DNA from: Lotus japonicus
Lineage: Eukaryota > Streptophyta > Magnoliopsida > Fabales > Fabaceae
Direction: 5' to 3'
Length of the DNA stretch: 64,000 nucleotides
Assembly (NCBI RefSeq): GCF_012489685.1
Contig: NC_080043.1
Location: forward strand, 54,086,289 to 54,150,288
Position 1 is the stretch's first letter; each line of letters begins with the position of its first letter. Position numbers and translations under genes: made by a program. The notes under the pieces were generated by a model that was not told the origin of the DNA, did not search any database, and saw only the letters and a program-made list of their open reading frames with translations. Below, piece after piece: positions 12,190-22,600 of the stretch.

Positions 12190-12690
12190 ATCTTCGACTG
12201 TGCGGCGCGAATCCGTATGTCCAAACCCGACGGGTTGGGCCGATTCGGCAATAATTGTTGACACGCGCGAATCCGTATATTCAATCCGATGGATTGGATC
12301 GATTCGGCGGTAGTCACTCAGGCACGCGTGAGTCCGTATGTTCAATCCGATGGATTGGATCGATTCAGCGATTGCCATTTTACCTCGCGTGAATCCGTAT
12401 GTTCAATCCGAGGGATTGGATCGATTCAGCGATAACCTTTCGACTCGCGCGGATCCGTATGTTCAATCCGATGGATTGGATCGATTCGGCGATAGTCATT
12501 GGACACGCGCAATGTCCGTATGTTCGACTCTTTTGAGTGAACCGACTTGGCGTTGTCATTTGTTGCGTGTGCGAGTCCGTATGTTCATCCCGAGGGGTTG
12601 GATCGACTCGACATGCCTAATTGTGGGAGTTGCGTGTGCGAGTCCGTATGTTCAACCCAAGGGGTTGGATCGACTTGACATGCCTAATTG
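12190..12690 (+). repeat. 61-bp hairpin minisatellite (H1), about 8 units
   Basis: Unit spacing is 61 bp where I counted it. Each unit reads roughly GARTCCGTATGTTC, an inner palindrome (AATCC-GATG-GGATT, AACCC/GGGTT or GACTC/GAGT), then GGATCGAYTCGG. Changes in one arm are matched in the other. H2 lacks the array, while I has a diverged one. Confidence 0.8.
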
Positions 12691-13854
12691 TTGGGCTATC
12701 CTGGGGATAAGTCCGGGAAACCGGTAGTTTCCGAGTATGTGATACTCTTTGCTTGTTGAGCAGTTGTGACCATCGGATTGAGATGAGTCGGATGATCCGG
12801 AGATCATCATGAGTTACTATGTTGATGTGAAGAAGTGTCTTTTGTCGCAGAATCGACTTTACCTTAGGGTAAGCTTTTAGAGACTTTAATTTACCTAGAA
12901 CACGTGGCGACGTGTCGAGTGAGAGTCGGAGACGTTGTTTGACTAATCATCCTGCATTCATGCATACTGATTTAGTTGTCGAGTGTGATTGTTATTTGTT
13001 AATCCTATTTGGAACATGTTAATTGTTATTATTGCTGTTAAGTTCATTATGGAATATGCAACCCTAGGATGTTATCCCTAGCTATAAGCCTAAGTGGCTA
13101 TTCTCTTATCTATATCTATTGGTGCTATTATTTATGTAATTCTTTGGAGTTGACCCTCGCGTCTTCTGTGTGTGTTTTGGCGGACAAACGCCATTTGTCA
13201 GATGTCTTTGGCGGACTGGTTCACGACGGTTCACCCTTCGGGGGAAACTAGAGTTGGGATGCTGGAACAGGAGCGCATCGCGATAGCGAGCGGAGGACGG
13301 ATGGTGTACATAGACTAGGTCGTTCTGGATTTCGAATTCGGACGACGATCATGCTAGCATGTAGGTTTAAGTGCTGGTGTGAGCTCCTCGAGATGGGATT
13401 AGTGTAGGAGTAGAGTCTTAGCTCTGAACATCATTTGTTTTCTTTGGGGACAGGGTAGTTTCCCACCTATAGCTTTTTGTGTGGTTCCTTTACGGGAATC
13501 ACAGAGAGTTGGTTGGACTTAAGAGGTCTTGTTTCAGGCCATCTGGGCTGACTTATTCTTATTTTGAGGGACAGTGTTGCAGACACCTGACCTTTCTTTT
13601 GGATTATACCTTTTGCCTACGGGCGTTCTTTTCTACTACTTTTCGTCACTGGAGGTTACTCGTGACGAGGTTGGGTACTTACAGCGGGGGTTGTAAATAT
13701 ATATTGTATAATAGTTTTATTGCTTTTCGCATTTGGGTTTTATTTAATTCAGTCTTGTCTTAGTTATTATATCGAAAAAAAAAATATTCACATATTTCCG
13801 CATTAAGTTTACTTTTGGTTACTAAAGTGACGCCACCGAAATCGGGGTGTTACA

Positions 13855-13893
13855 AAAAATCATGTGAAAAACTTCTAAAATCCTTGCAAAATC
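13855..13893. other. 39-bp spacer between the two opposed solo LTRs
   Basis: Contains the right AAAAA of H1 (13855-13859) and the left AAATC of H2 (13889-13893). It is the loop of a potential ~8-kb inverted-repeat transcript. Confidence 0.85.
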
Positions 13894-14579
13894 TGTAACA
13901 CCCCGATTTCGGTGGCGTCACTTTAGTAACCAAAATAAACTTAATGCGGAAAACGTAAATATTTTTTTTTTTTTATAATAACTAAGACAAGACTGAATTG
14001 AATAAAACCCAAATGCGAAAGGTAACAGAACTAATACACAATACATATAACATTCCCCGCTGTAAGTAGCGACCTCGTCACGAGTAACCTCCAGTGACGG
14101 AAAGTAGAAAAATGTAACGCCCGTAGGCAAAATGTACAATCCCCTAAGTGATAGGTCAAGTGTCAGCAACACAAGCCCTCAAAAATAAGAATAAGTCAGA
14201 GCTAGGACACTAACACCCAACCTTAATAGACTCTAATCACCCATCCCCCATACTTCCATCATCGACTCCCATCTGGTCATGCATGAAGTCCGGGTCCACG
14301 TCGAAGGCTCAATAGTAGTCATTTCGCTCCGGGTCTTCCCCGAACGACGAGGAATCACGGAAGAATCCACCAACGACATCTGACAAAAAGGGCATACATA
14401 GCCCCCCAAACACAGGTAGCACGTGCACGGGTCAACTTACGGAATATAGGATAGAGAATACAAGACACCAGATAAAGTATAAGGGGTATATATATATATA
14501 TGTTGTCTACATACATATAAGTTCTGCATTGTCTACCCTAAGGTTTAAACATAGCATGTTATCAAATCTCTAGTACAAT

Positions 14580-14712
14580 TCCATCATCAAAGCACATAAC
14601 GATATCTATCAACATCTACTCATCAAAACACATAACGATGTTTATCAACATCAACTCATCAAAACACATAACGATGTTTATCAACATCAACTCATCAAAG
14701 CACATAACGATA
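14580..14712 (-). repeat. ~38-bp tandem repeat, three units (H2)
   Basis: Units around GATGTTTATCAACATC, which is a perfect 6-bp stem with a TATC loop. Not seen in H1. Confidence 0.8.
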
Positions 14713-14960
14713 CAATTAGAGTGCATGATATGTCAATGCAACGTCACTCTTGACGGTTCCAGAAAGAATAGGCTGGGCACGTTTGAGTTGGTCCTAACAC
14801 TGGCATTGTGTCGACCATAACCCCGGAGTGTCACTTACAACCTTGACATAGCCGGATCAGTCCTAACCCTGCGGGTCGACTTTTCCCTCCGCTATGCCCG
14901 ACAATCAACAGGTCGATCCTAACCTCACGGTCGATCATATCCCCCGTCGATGTCCGAATT

Positions 14961-15416
14961 ACCCGAAGGTATAAACTGTACCCGAAGGTATAAACTGTAC
15001 CCGAAGGTATAAACTGTACCCGAAGGCATAAACTGTACCCGAAGGCATAAACGGTACCCGAAGGTATAAACTGTACCCGAAGGTATAAACTGTACCCGAA
15101 GGCATAAACTGTACCCGAAGGCATAAACGGTACCCGAAGGTATAAACTGTACCCGAAGTTATAAACTGTACCCGAAGGTATAAACTGTACCCGAAGGCAT
15201 AAACGGTACCCGAAGGTATAAACTGTACCCGAAGGCATAAACGGTACCCGAAGGTATAAACTGTACCCGAAGGCATAAACTGTACCCGAAGGCATAAACG
15301 GTACTCGAAGGTATAAACTGTACCCGAAGGTATAAACTGTACCCGAAGGTATAAACTGTACCCGAAGGCATAAACTGTACCCGAAGGCATAAACTGTACC
15401 CGAAGGCATAAACTTA
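14961..15416 (-). repeat. 19-bp minisatellite, about 24 units (H2)
   Basis: Unit ACCCGAAGGTATAAACTGT with two recurrent variants (GGT/GGC and ACTGT/ACGGT). As 19 is not a multiple of 3, all frames cycle and produce long open but meaningless frames of up to 192 codons. H1 has no such array at the matching place (about 12830). Confidence 0.95.
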
Positions 15417-17848
15417 ACTCATGATGATTCCTCGAATCATCCGACTCATCTCTATCCGATGGTCAACACTGCTCAACGAGCAAAGAGCATCAACATGCTC
15501 GGAAACTACCTGTTTCCCGGCTTATCTCTCAGATAGCCCAACAACACAACTGCTCCCAGAGCACAAGAGTATCAACATACTCAAAACCTCTCAATATCTC
15601 AACACTTGGATCCGACGACACTTCTCGTTTTCCAAAACTAAGATCTTCATCCTAAGCTTCCTTTCGAGTTTATTATCATTATTTGAAGATTTTAGAGGTT
15701 GTTTAATGTCTTATGAGTTTTCTTTACAAAATGATATCCTTTTTAATCTTATCGCGAATCTTATAAGTTCCCGGGATCCCCAAATCCCAAATGACTCCAG
15801 AGAATGTCTCGATCCATGAAAACCATAACAAGGCCCGAATCTCATTCGTCCTATCAAACTTTCCCCAAAACTCTCAAAATAAAATCGGCATGACCTGCCC
15901 GCTATTCTCACTATTCAGAAACTCAGATTTCATTGCTAAAGCATAAATAACTCAGCACCATCAATCAACATGTCATATATCAACATAATAAGCAATAACC
16001 ACATAGCACTTAGCATATAAGGCATGCACCACACATCCTAGATTACCCACATAGTACATAGCATATAATTCAATCTCAAAAACAGTCAGTAGATGAATCA
16101 TCTACATTGTCAGCCGAAGCCTCAGAAAACATTTTCCCAATCATACACAAACAAGTGCATAAACAGTAAATCAAGTCGAATGCGTCGACACCTAAAACAT
16201 TAGCTAGTAAGGTAAGTTGCCCTTACCTCTAGTTATTCCAGCGTTCTTCTCAAACGTTCCTTCACAATGAGCTCCTTGATCTTTAGGAAATTCTTCAAAA
16301 GAACCTTTAAAGTAAAACCACAGAATTCTATCAAAATCTATCGGAAACTAAGCTATCAATGCTCACTAAGGTTACACGAAGTAGTTCATACTCCGAGGTA
16401 CGATAATCTAGCGCGAAAGGACAAGTTTTCGGAAAAGGAATTTTCCCCCTCCTCCCCTATAGGGCTCGGCCACTTTTCACAATTGTGGGGCTCGATTTTT
16501 CTTCGATCAAACTTGGTTCCTATGCTTTCATTAGCCGTAACTAAGGGTATTCTGAACTCGGAAAAATTATCGGATCAAAAACTGTCGCAGGGGTATTTTG
16601 GTCATGATTTTTAACTTAGAAATTTCAAAACTGAAATCCCAAAAATAAAATTTTGCAGGGACGTCACCAACGACGTTTATGACAACTAATCCTACTAGCA
16701 CTAAGCTAAGGCGATAGTTTTCAGCCTAAAGGTTGGAACTTTACTCAAAAACTACATAAATGGGTATTTTAGGTTCAAATTGATTCCGGCGGAATTCCGG
16801 CGACATAACGGAAAATCTAATCCGGCAGAAGTGATCTTGGGCACATATAGAAGAAGTTTAGAATCAGAAATGAAAGATTCAGGATAGTTTTGCAAAAACC
16901 CATAAACTATCCACTCAGAAAACTCTACAGAAAAACTATGGAAAAAGCGATCGGAGGTAAGGATTAGCGACTATACCTCGAAGCCTTGAAGCAGCAACTG
17001 ATTGATCGACGATCAAGCAAGGTTTGAAGAAAAGCTCTTCTTCCTCTTCCTTCTATGGAGCTCGCGGCCTTGGAGAGAAAATGGAGGAGTTCTTGTAATT
17101 TTTCTCACCTTTCTTGCTATATATAGAAAATGGTAATTCGCGGGAAAATGAAAGTTTCGCGAATCAAATTTTTCCGGCATCATTCTCCATGAATTCTAAG
17201 ATAGGTTTTGGCAAAGGAATTCCTAAGCTAAGAAGATGTCTCCTTGTATTTTTGGCAACTAATGCAAAGTCGGTGCAAAGTCGGTGTAAAACTATTTTAC
17301 CCGATAAGTTGCTTTTTGCATCGAATGTCGGAATGGAAAACTTTCTTCTGAAGAAAGATTGAAATCATCAAGAGAAATGGGTGTACGCGTGTAGAATATT
17401 CATTTGAAGCTCTGAATAGATAAAGTCTTCATTGTCGAGAAATTCTAGGGTTTTGAAATACCAGGGTTTCGGTTTCGGCAAACTTCCGATGATTGGAATC
17501 GGACGTTCGTAGATCCTAGAGTTTCGCCTCGAAACGATTTTGATATATGGAAAAAGAGAAGTTCTAACATTTCTCTGAAGATTTTTGGAATTAACTTCCG
17601 TCGTGCCTAAAAGTGAAAATTAGCTATATACTAGGGTTTCTGACCTAGGTTTAAGCGTAAAACGTTCGTGCTATAACTTTTATCGATCATAATGAAATCC
17701 TTGAACTTTTCCTGAACTTTCTCCTTCATAAATATATTTCATTTAATAAACTTTCGTTCAGGTTTCCCTTCACATTACATCAACCCTAATCGTAAATGGT
17801 AATCTCTTCCACTTATTCTAAGCTTAAAATCTTGGGTCTTACAAAATC

Positions 17849-18108
17849 GAAGCTTTCTTTTTCACCAGATCGAAACCTCTTTTCTAAAACATTACTTTGA
17901 ATATCGAAGAATGCCTCAAGAACGCTTTAAAGTAAAACATCATTTTCAAAAAAATTTCCTTGATTACTCAATCAAATGAGCATCTTTTCTGGTTGGAAGA
18001 TCAGTTTTCACCGCAACAACATAGCATACTAAGAATGAACGGCATCACTTTGATCAAGGATGAAAACAATGCAAAAAAATAAAAGAAAGAATAGAAAATG
18101 AATTGAAT

Positions 18109-18140
<32 letters not shown>

Positions 18141-18916
18141 CTCACATGTAATAAGAGAAGAGAGAAGAGCTCTTGGTGTGAGAAAAACAAATGACCAAAA
18201 TGCTCTCTATTTATAGTGAAAGATTGAAGCAAAGCATTAAATGCATTTCTTTCACCCAATGGCTAACCCAAACCCTCGACCACCTTCAACCCAACCTAGG
18301 GCTTCGAGGGCTTCTTCCTTCCTCATGATTTGATTCTCAAATTTTGGCTTGATTTTGTTATTAAATTCATTTAAAACCCTATTTTTTAGGAGTTAATAAA
18401 CTAGCCATTTAAGGACTTAAATAAAAGATTTTGTTTTTGTATCAGCCCTCACAAAATCTTTTCATCAAGAATCAAGTCAAGGAGAAATCCCATGATTCAC
18501 TCCCATTTGAAATAGACTCATCGCCGTTGTCGGGGTATCGACGCTCAGATATTACTAAGGTCTAATGTCGCCTACATCAAACACTTACCCTCACATAAGC
18601 ATTATTTAACACATATATCACCAATAATTCCATAGAAAAATAATAATTATTATTATTTAAATAATAGGCCCTAAACCACTTCTTACACTCATCAATTCTT
18701 ATCCATACATGAAATCTCTACTTTGATCAATACAAATGGCATACATAAGGTTAATGTGTTACCATGGGATGACGAAAGAGTTGTGTTATATGATAGTGAA
18801 TTGAATTTGTGTGAATTTGTTTCTTTTTGTTCTACTTTACATAAATTCAAATCTTCTTTCTTGAAGGTGGCATATATGTCAGTGCCTACAAATCAAATTG
18901 ATATGCTATCATAGTA
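17849..18916 (-). other. LTR-like flank, then 3' flank of the LOX gene
   Basis: The minus strand holds a TATA box CTATAAATAGAG at 18205-18217, just past an (AG)n tract of 28 bp at 18113-18140, as in an old LTR promoter into which H1 and H2 inserted. Nothing coding is evident. A 63-codon frame at 18723-18914 has no recognisable features. Confidence 0.4.
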
Positions 18917-19673
18917 TTATGTATTCCTCTTCTTATGATTCAATCTTCTTGACCCACAACTAGACCTCTCAGGGTGGTACAAAAGAGTGTTGTCAATTTT
19001 CACTGGGCCACGCCTATTCTTAAGCTTGGGGTCTCTGTTTCTCTGCAAGATCCTTGTTTGAATCTCTTTCAATGCTTCTTTAAATTCAGCAAATCTATTC
19101 TGAATAATCTCACTGTCTACCCAACCAGGTGATGGCATGCAACCCAAGTAAAATTCATCACAAGTGTGCCTTGAGAGAATCTCTACTAATGCCACCCATA
19201 GACTCATCTCAAACCTTTCAGGCATCATCTTGAGGAAAAACCTATCAGGGTCCTTGAGGAACTCTCCAAACTCAATTGTTCCTTCCCGTGGAACAAACTT
19301 CCTGCATACTGTGGGATGGTTAACATTGTATCGATGTTGTTGGTTGTAGTTTATAGCTGAGTGGCGCGCCGAAGAAACCCATATGAGAGTTGTTAAGGCT
19401 TCTACAAGGTTTGAGAGAGTTGTCATTTGGTACCACCATGTTTCACTTTGTTTGTCACCATGGCCGAGAGTTCGAATCTCTGACCACCAAGCTTGGAGTT
19501 CCACATCGGACCTGATGGTGTCGTCGTCTTTGTAGAAGAATACGCAGAAGTCCTTGACCCATTCTTTGATGGCAACCCATATCTCAATTCCATCAATGGC
19601 ATAGGGGTAGTCCAACATGAGAAGCTGAATCCCAGCAGGGTTATTTTCGTCTGGGTCTTCTACAGCCATGCCC
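18917..19673 (-). CDS. LOX: LOX exon 9 (C-terminal; divergent end)
   Basis: Acceptor TTTTGCAG|GGGC; begins GMAVEDP. Family motifs: [32 protein letters not shown] (third His and Asn ligand), [21 protein letters not shown]. The normal YGG and NRP context after the Asn is altered, and the end is KKRNT rather than an Ile terminus. In the +1 frame the DNA at 18930-18907 reads R-G-I-H-N-T-M-I, a likely relic of the lost C-terminus. Confidence 0.88.
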
Positions 19674-22600
19674 CTGCAAAATCAGTTGATCTTCTTGCAT
19701 TAGCACATGTTACTGTTAGTATATATGATTTGATTTCTCTAGAGAGATCATATTTATCACGGTTAATTATAAAATCAATGGTTGAGATTGTAATGCAAGT
19801 CTAGTTTTTGAAATTTCAATTTTTTATCTAATTAATTGTTATATATAATTACTTTGTGAAACATTCATTTTAGAAGGGGAAAATCTATGTATTTCATGAG
19901 TCCTATGTTGGAGCGCTTAGAGAGTTAGAGCTATGTTTGCATCAACTGAAAGACACATAACAAAATAAAATAAAATGGAATTATATTAGTTTCCCTTGTT
20001 TAGATTTGCTTATTATGTTTTCTTTCTTTCTAATTTTTGAGTATATGATGTAACATGCCTCATCTGGACTTAACTTTTGGGCCCAACATTCGGCCTAAGT
20101 AGTGTGGCGACAATGACCCAGTAAGCAACGACTCAGCCCACTCAGCTGAGGCCTTATCACACATTTGAATATTCAAGTCGAGGCATGATGAGATTGAATC
20201 AAATCTTAACTCCCTCAACATCTTTTCTCCTAATAGCTTGATTATCATCAGAAAAACATGATATCTCTTTAAATCTTGATCTTCACCACATAATAGGAAA
20301 TCTCCTTCATCACAACCAAAACAAATATGGTTCTGTTAGGGTTTAGTTTATTTTAGAAGGTAATCTTGTATTTGAGGTTATGTTATCTTTTAGATTAAGA
20401 GTATCATCTATTTTAAGAGTTATCTTTTATTTTGGTTAGTATATCTTCTTTATTTCTTATGGATTAAGTTTATCTTATCATCATTAGTTTACTATAAGTA
20501 AGAGTACCATCCTTAGATTAGAAAGTTGTAAATGGATTTTCCCTTAGAAGCTTAGAAGCGTTTCACCCTTATTAAGACGGTTATGCTTCTTGTGACTTTT
20601 TAATTTTAAATAATATCGGTTTCTTATTAAAAAAAACCAAAAACAAATAATCTTTTATCCTTATTTCTCCTTCTTAGCATGTTAGGATTTACCGATCCTA
20701 ACAGTTTCTATCACTTATAAAAGCTTTATCATCAGCTACAAATAAAAGGCCGCCCTACACAATCTTGGTAACTGACACGCTGCATGAGAATTTACTACTT
20801 AAACATCGGAGTTCCTTATCCAATTCATTTAACTTTCTATTAGATGCCCTCCAAGAATGATAAACACCACTTTTTTTCTTTTGAAATTGAAAAACACCAC
20901 ATTATAAACAACTCTTAATGCACAAGCATAACAATCTTCAAAAGATCAAATGCTAACACACATATCTAACGAGTCTACAAGCCCAAATAATATATATAGC
21001 CGAGTGTAAACAATGTCACCACTCACCGCCATGTCATGGTAACACCAACTAGAATGAAAGATTCCATGAAAATTTAATGTATCGTAAGTGTCTCATGTAC
21101 CTTTTGAGTAGATCAGCAGGAAGTCCTTGTTCATTCAATTTCCACTCCTTGTAGAGGTCGCAGGATATTTGCATACAGATTTCACCAGGGAATAGTATTC
21201 TCTCCAGAATTCCTCCAGCATTTATAAGAATATGCCTTGACAAAGCATTTATGTGTAGACTGTCCTTGAAATGAGGGTTCAATATCCGGTGGATTGGATG
21301 CATAACACTTAGCCGTCTTTTGGTGGCAATAATAAATGGTTCAACAACAGCATGAGTATGTAACCTGCAAAAGTTTTCATTCCAGAATATTTAAAGGAAA
21401 CAAATGTCATTCTAGTAGACAGCATGTTATTTTCTCTTCTTAGTTATTCCATTTCCTATTATTTAGTTTATCATCTGCATTATTTAATTTCTCCATGATT
21501 CTTTGTTTATGACAAAAACATTTCTATAGTTTTTTAAGATACTTAGCTTGCACCTTAATTTAGCTATCAGAAAAGTGCTAAGGAACTTTGTCAAGTAAAA
21601 AAATGTGATATAGGCTCTAGAACTTTTGTGATTGCAGATAGATTTGAACTTACCAGTGACTAATTAGTTGATGGTAAACAGCGTTATTAGCTAAAACATG
21701 AGCTTTAGCAAGCTGCCAAAGTGCGGCTTGAGTTCCCTGCTTCGCGGGAAGGAAAATCCTTTGGTTTTCATAACCCAGAGATGAGCCTGGCAAACTAAGT
21801 TCTATCGTCAGTGGCTTGAGCATGCCATCACTCCTTAAGAACAGAAGTGTCCTCGATGCATAAGCACACGCCCCGTTCGCATTGATTCTGTTCAAATATG
21901 GCATGAGATAGTCATGGTGCTCCACCATGAATATTCTTCCCTGTTCCAGTGCCTGGCACAGATTTTTGATGAAAGGAAAAGAAATGAATAAGATACTCAA
22001 TCGTAGATGACATGAGATAGATTGTTGTTAATATATATTTAGAATTTGTTAGGCCTAATTCTATCCCAAAAGCTAGTTTCGAAGTGAGGGTTGCTCTATT
22101 CTTTTTAAACACTTATTTGGCTTTTGTATCCTAGTAGTATAGTTTTTTTTGGAAATTACAGCTTTGGGGTATTTTTTCTTTTATTTACCAATCTAGTATA
22201 AATCGCCACTGTTACTAGCGATTCTATTTATTTTTTAAAATTTTTTTAAAGAATCATCAATAGCATTGGCGTTTTCAATTTTTTTTTTCGTTTTTTATAT
22301 AAATCGCCAACCATGTTGGCGTTTTCTTATTTTTTATTTTTGTTTTTCTGACAATCGCCAACTATGTTGGCGTTTCTTACCTTTTTGTTTTTTTAAATCA
22401 CCCACACGTTTTTTTAATTTTTTTTTAAATTAGTAATTAAAATGGTATTTAATCAATTGATACTCACACACAATTGTCTTATTACTCACTTTTGCAGCAC
22501 TTTAATCATAAAATTTGAACCGATATTTAAAGATAAACATATACATTACATAGTTTAGTTGGGGATGAAGAGTATCGGACTATTGGCCATCTTACTCAGG

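Larger units (their letters stand above)
9847..13854 (+). mobile_element. Solo LTR H1 (Ty3/gypsy-type, 4.0 kb)
   Basis: Starts TGTAAGACCC and ends GGGGTGTTACA, with AAAAA on both sides (9842-9846 and 13855-13859) as a possible 5-bp target duplication. It holds a TATA box near 10551, downstream leader-like sequence and several minisatellites, but no gag or pol, so it is a lone LTR left by LTR-LTR recombination. ORFs inside it come from repeats. The Ty3/gypsy assignment rests on the TGTAA/TTACA ends and length only. Confidence 0.85.
13894..17843 (-). mobile_element. Solo LTR H2 (same family as H1, opposite strand)
   Basis: In plus coordinates it starts TGTAACACCCCG and ends GGGTCTTACA, the reverse of H1. 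AAATC flanks it exactly (13889-13893 and 17844-17848), so it is a separate insertion and not an inverted duplication of H1. Similarity to H1 is high outside the minisatellites. It contains no internal domain. Confidence 0.9.

Noticed and set aside
12016..12727. ORFs of 76-129 codons in H1
   Set aside because: They follow the 61-bp repeat and lie inside a solo LTR.
14831..15409. Long minus-strand ORFs of 192, 143 and 70 codons
   Set aside because: They are the 19-bp minisatellite read in all frames; the unit length is not a multiple of three, so open frames arise without coding.
14961..15416. Regular array resembling CRISPR
   Set aside because: Units are contiguous without unique spacers, and the context is a plant LTR; it is a minisatellite.
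13894..17843. H2 as an inverted duplication of H1
   Set aside because: Each copy has its own target duplication and different minisatellites, so they inserted separately.
18723..18914. 63-codon plus-strand ORF
   Set aside because: No recognisable motif and it abuts the LOX 3' end; probably chance.
19493..19804. 103-codon plus-strand ORF
   Set aside because: It is antisense to LOX exon 9, whose frame has family motifs.
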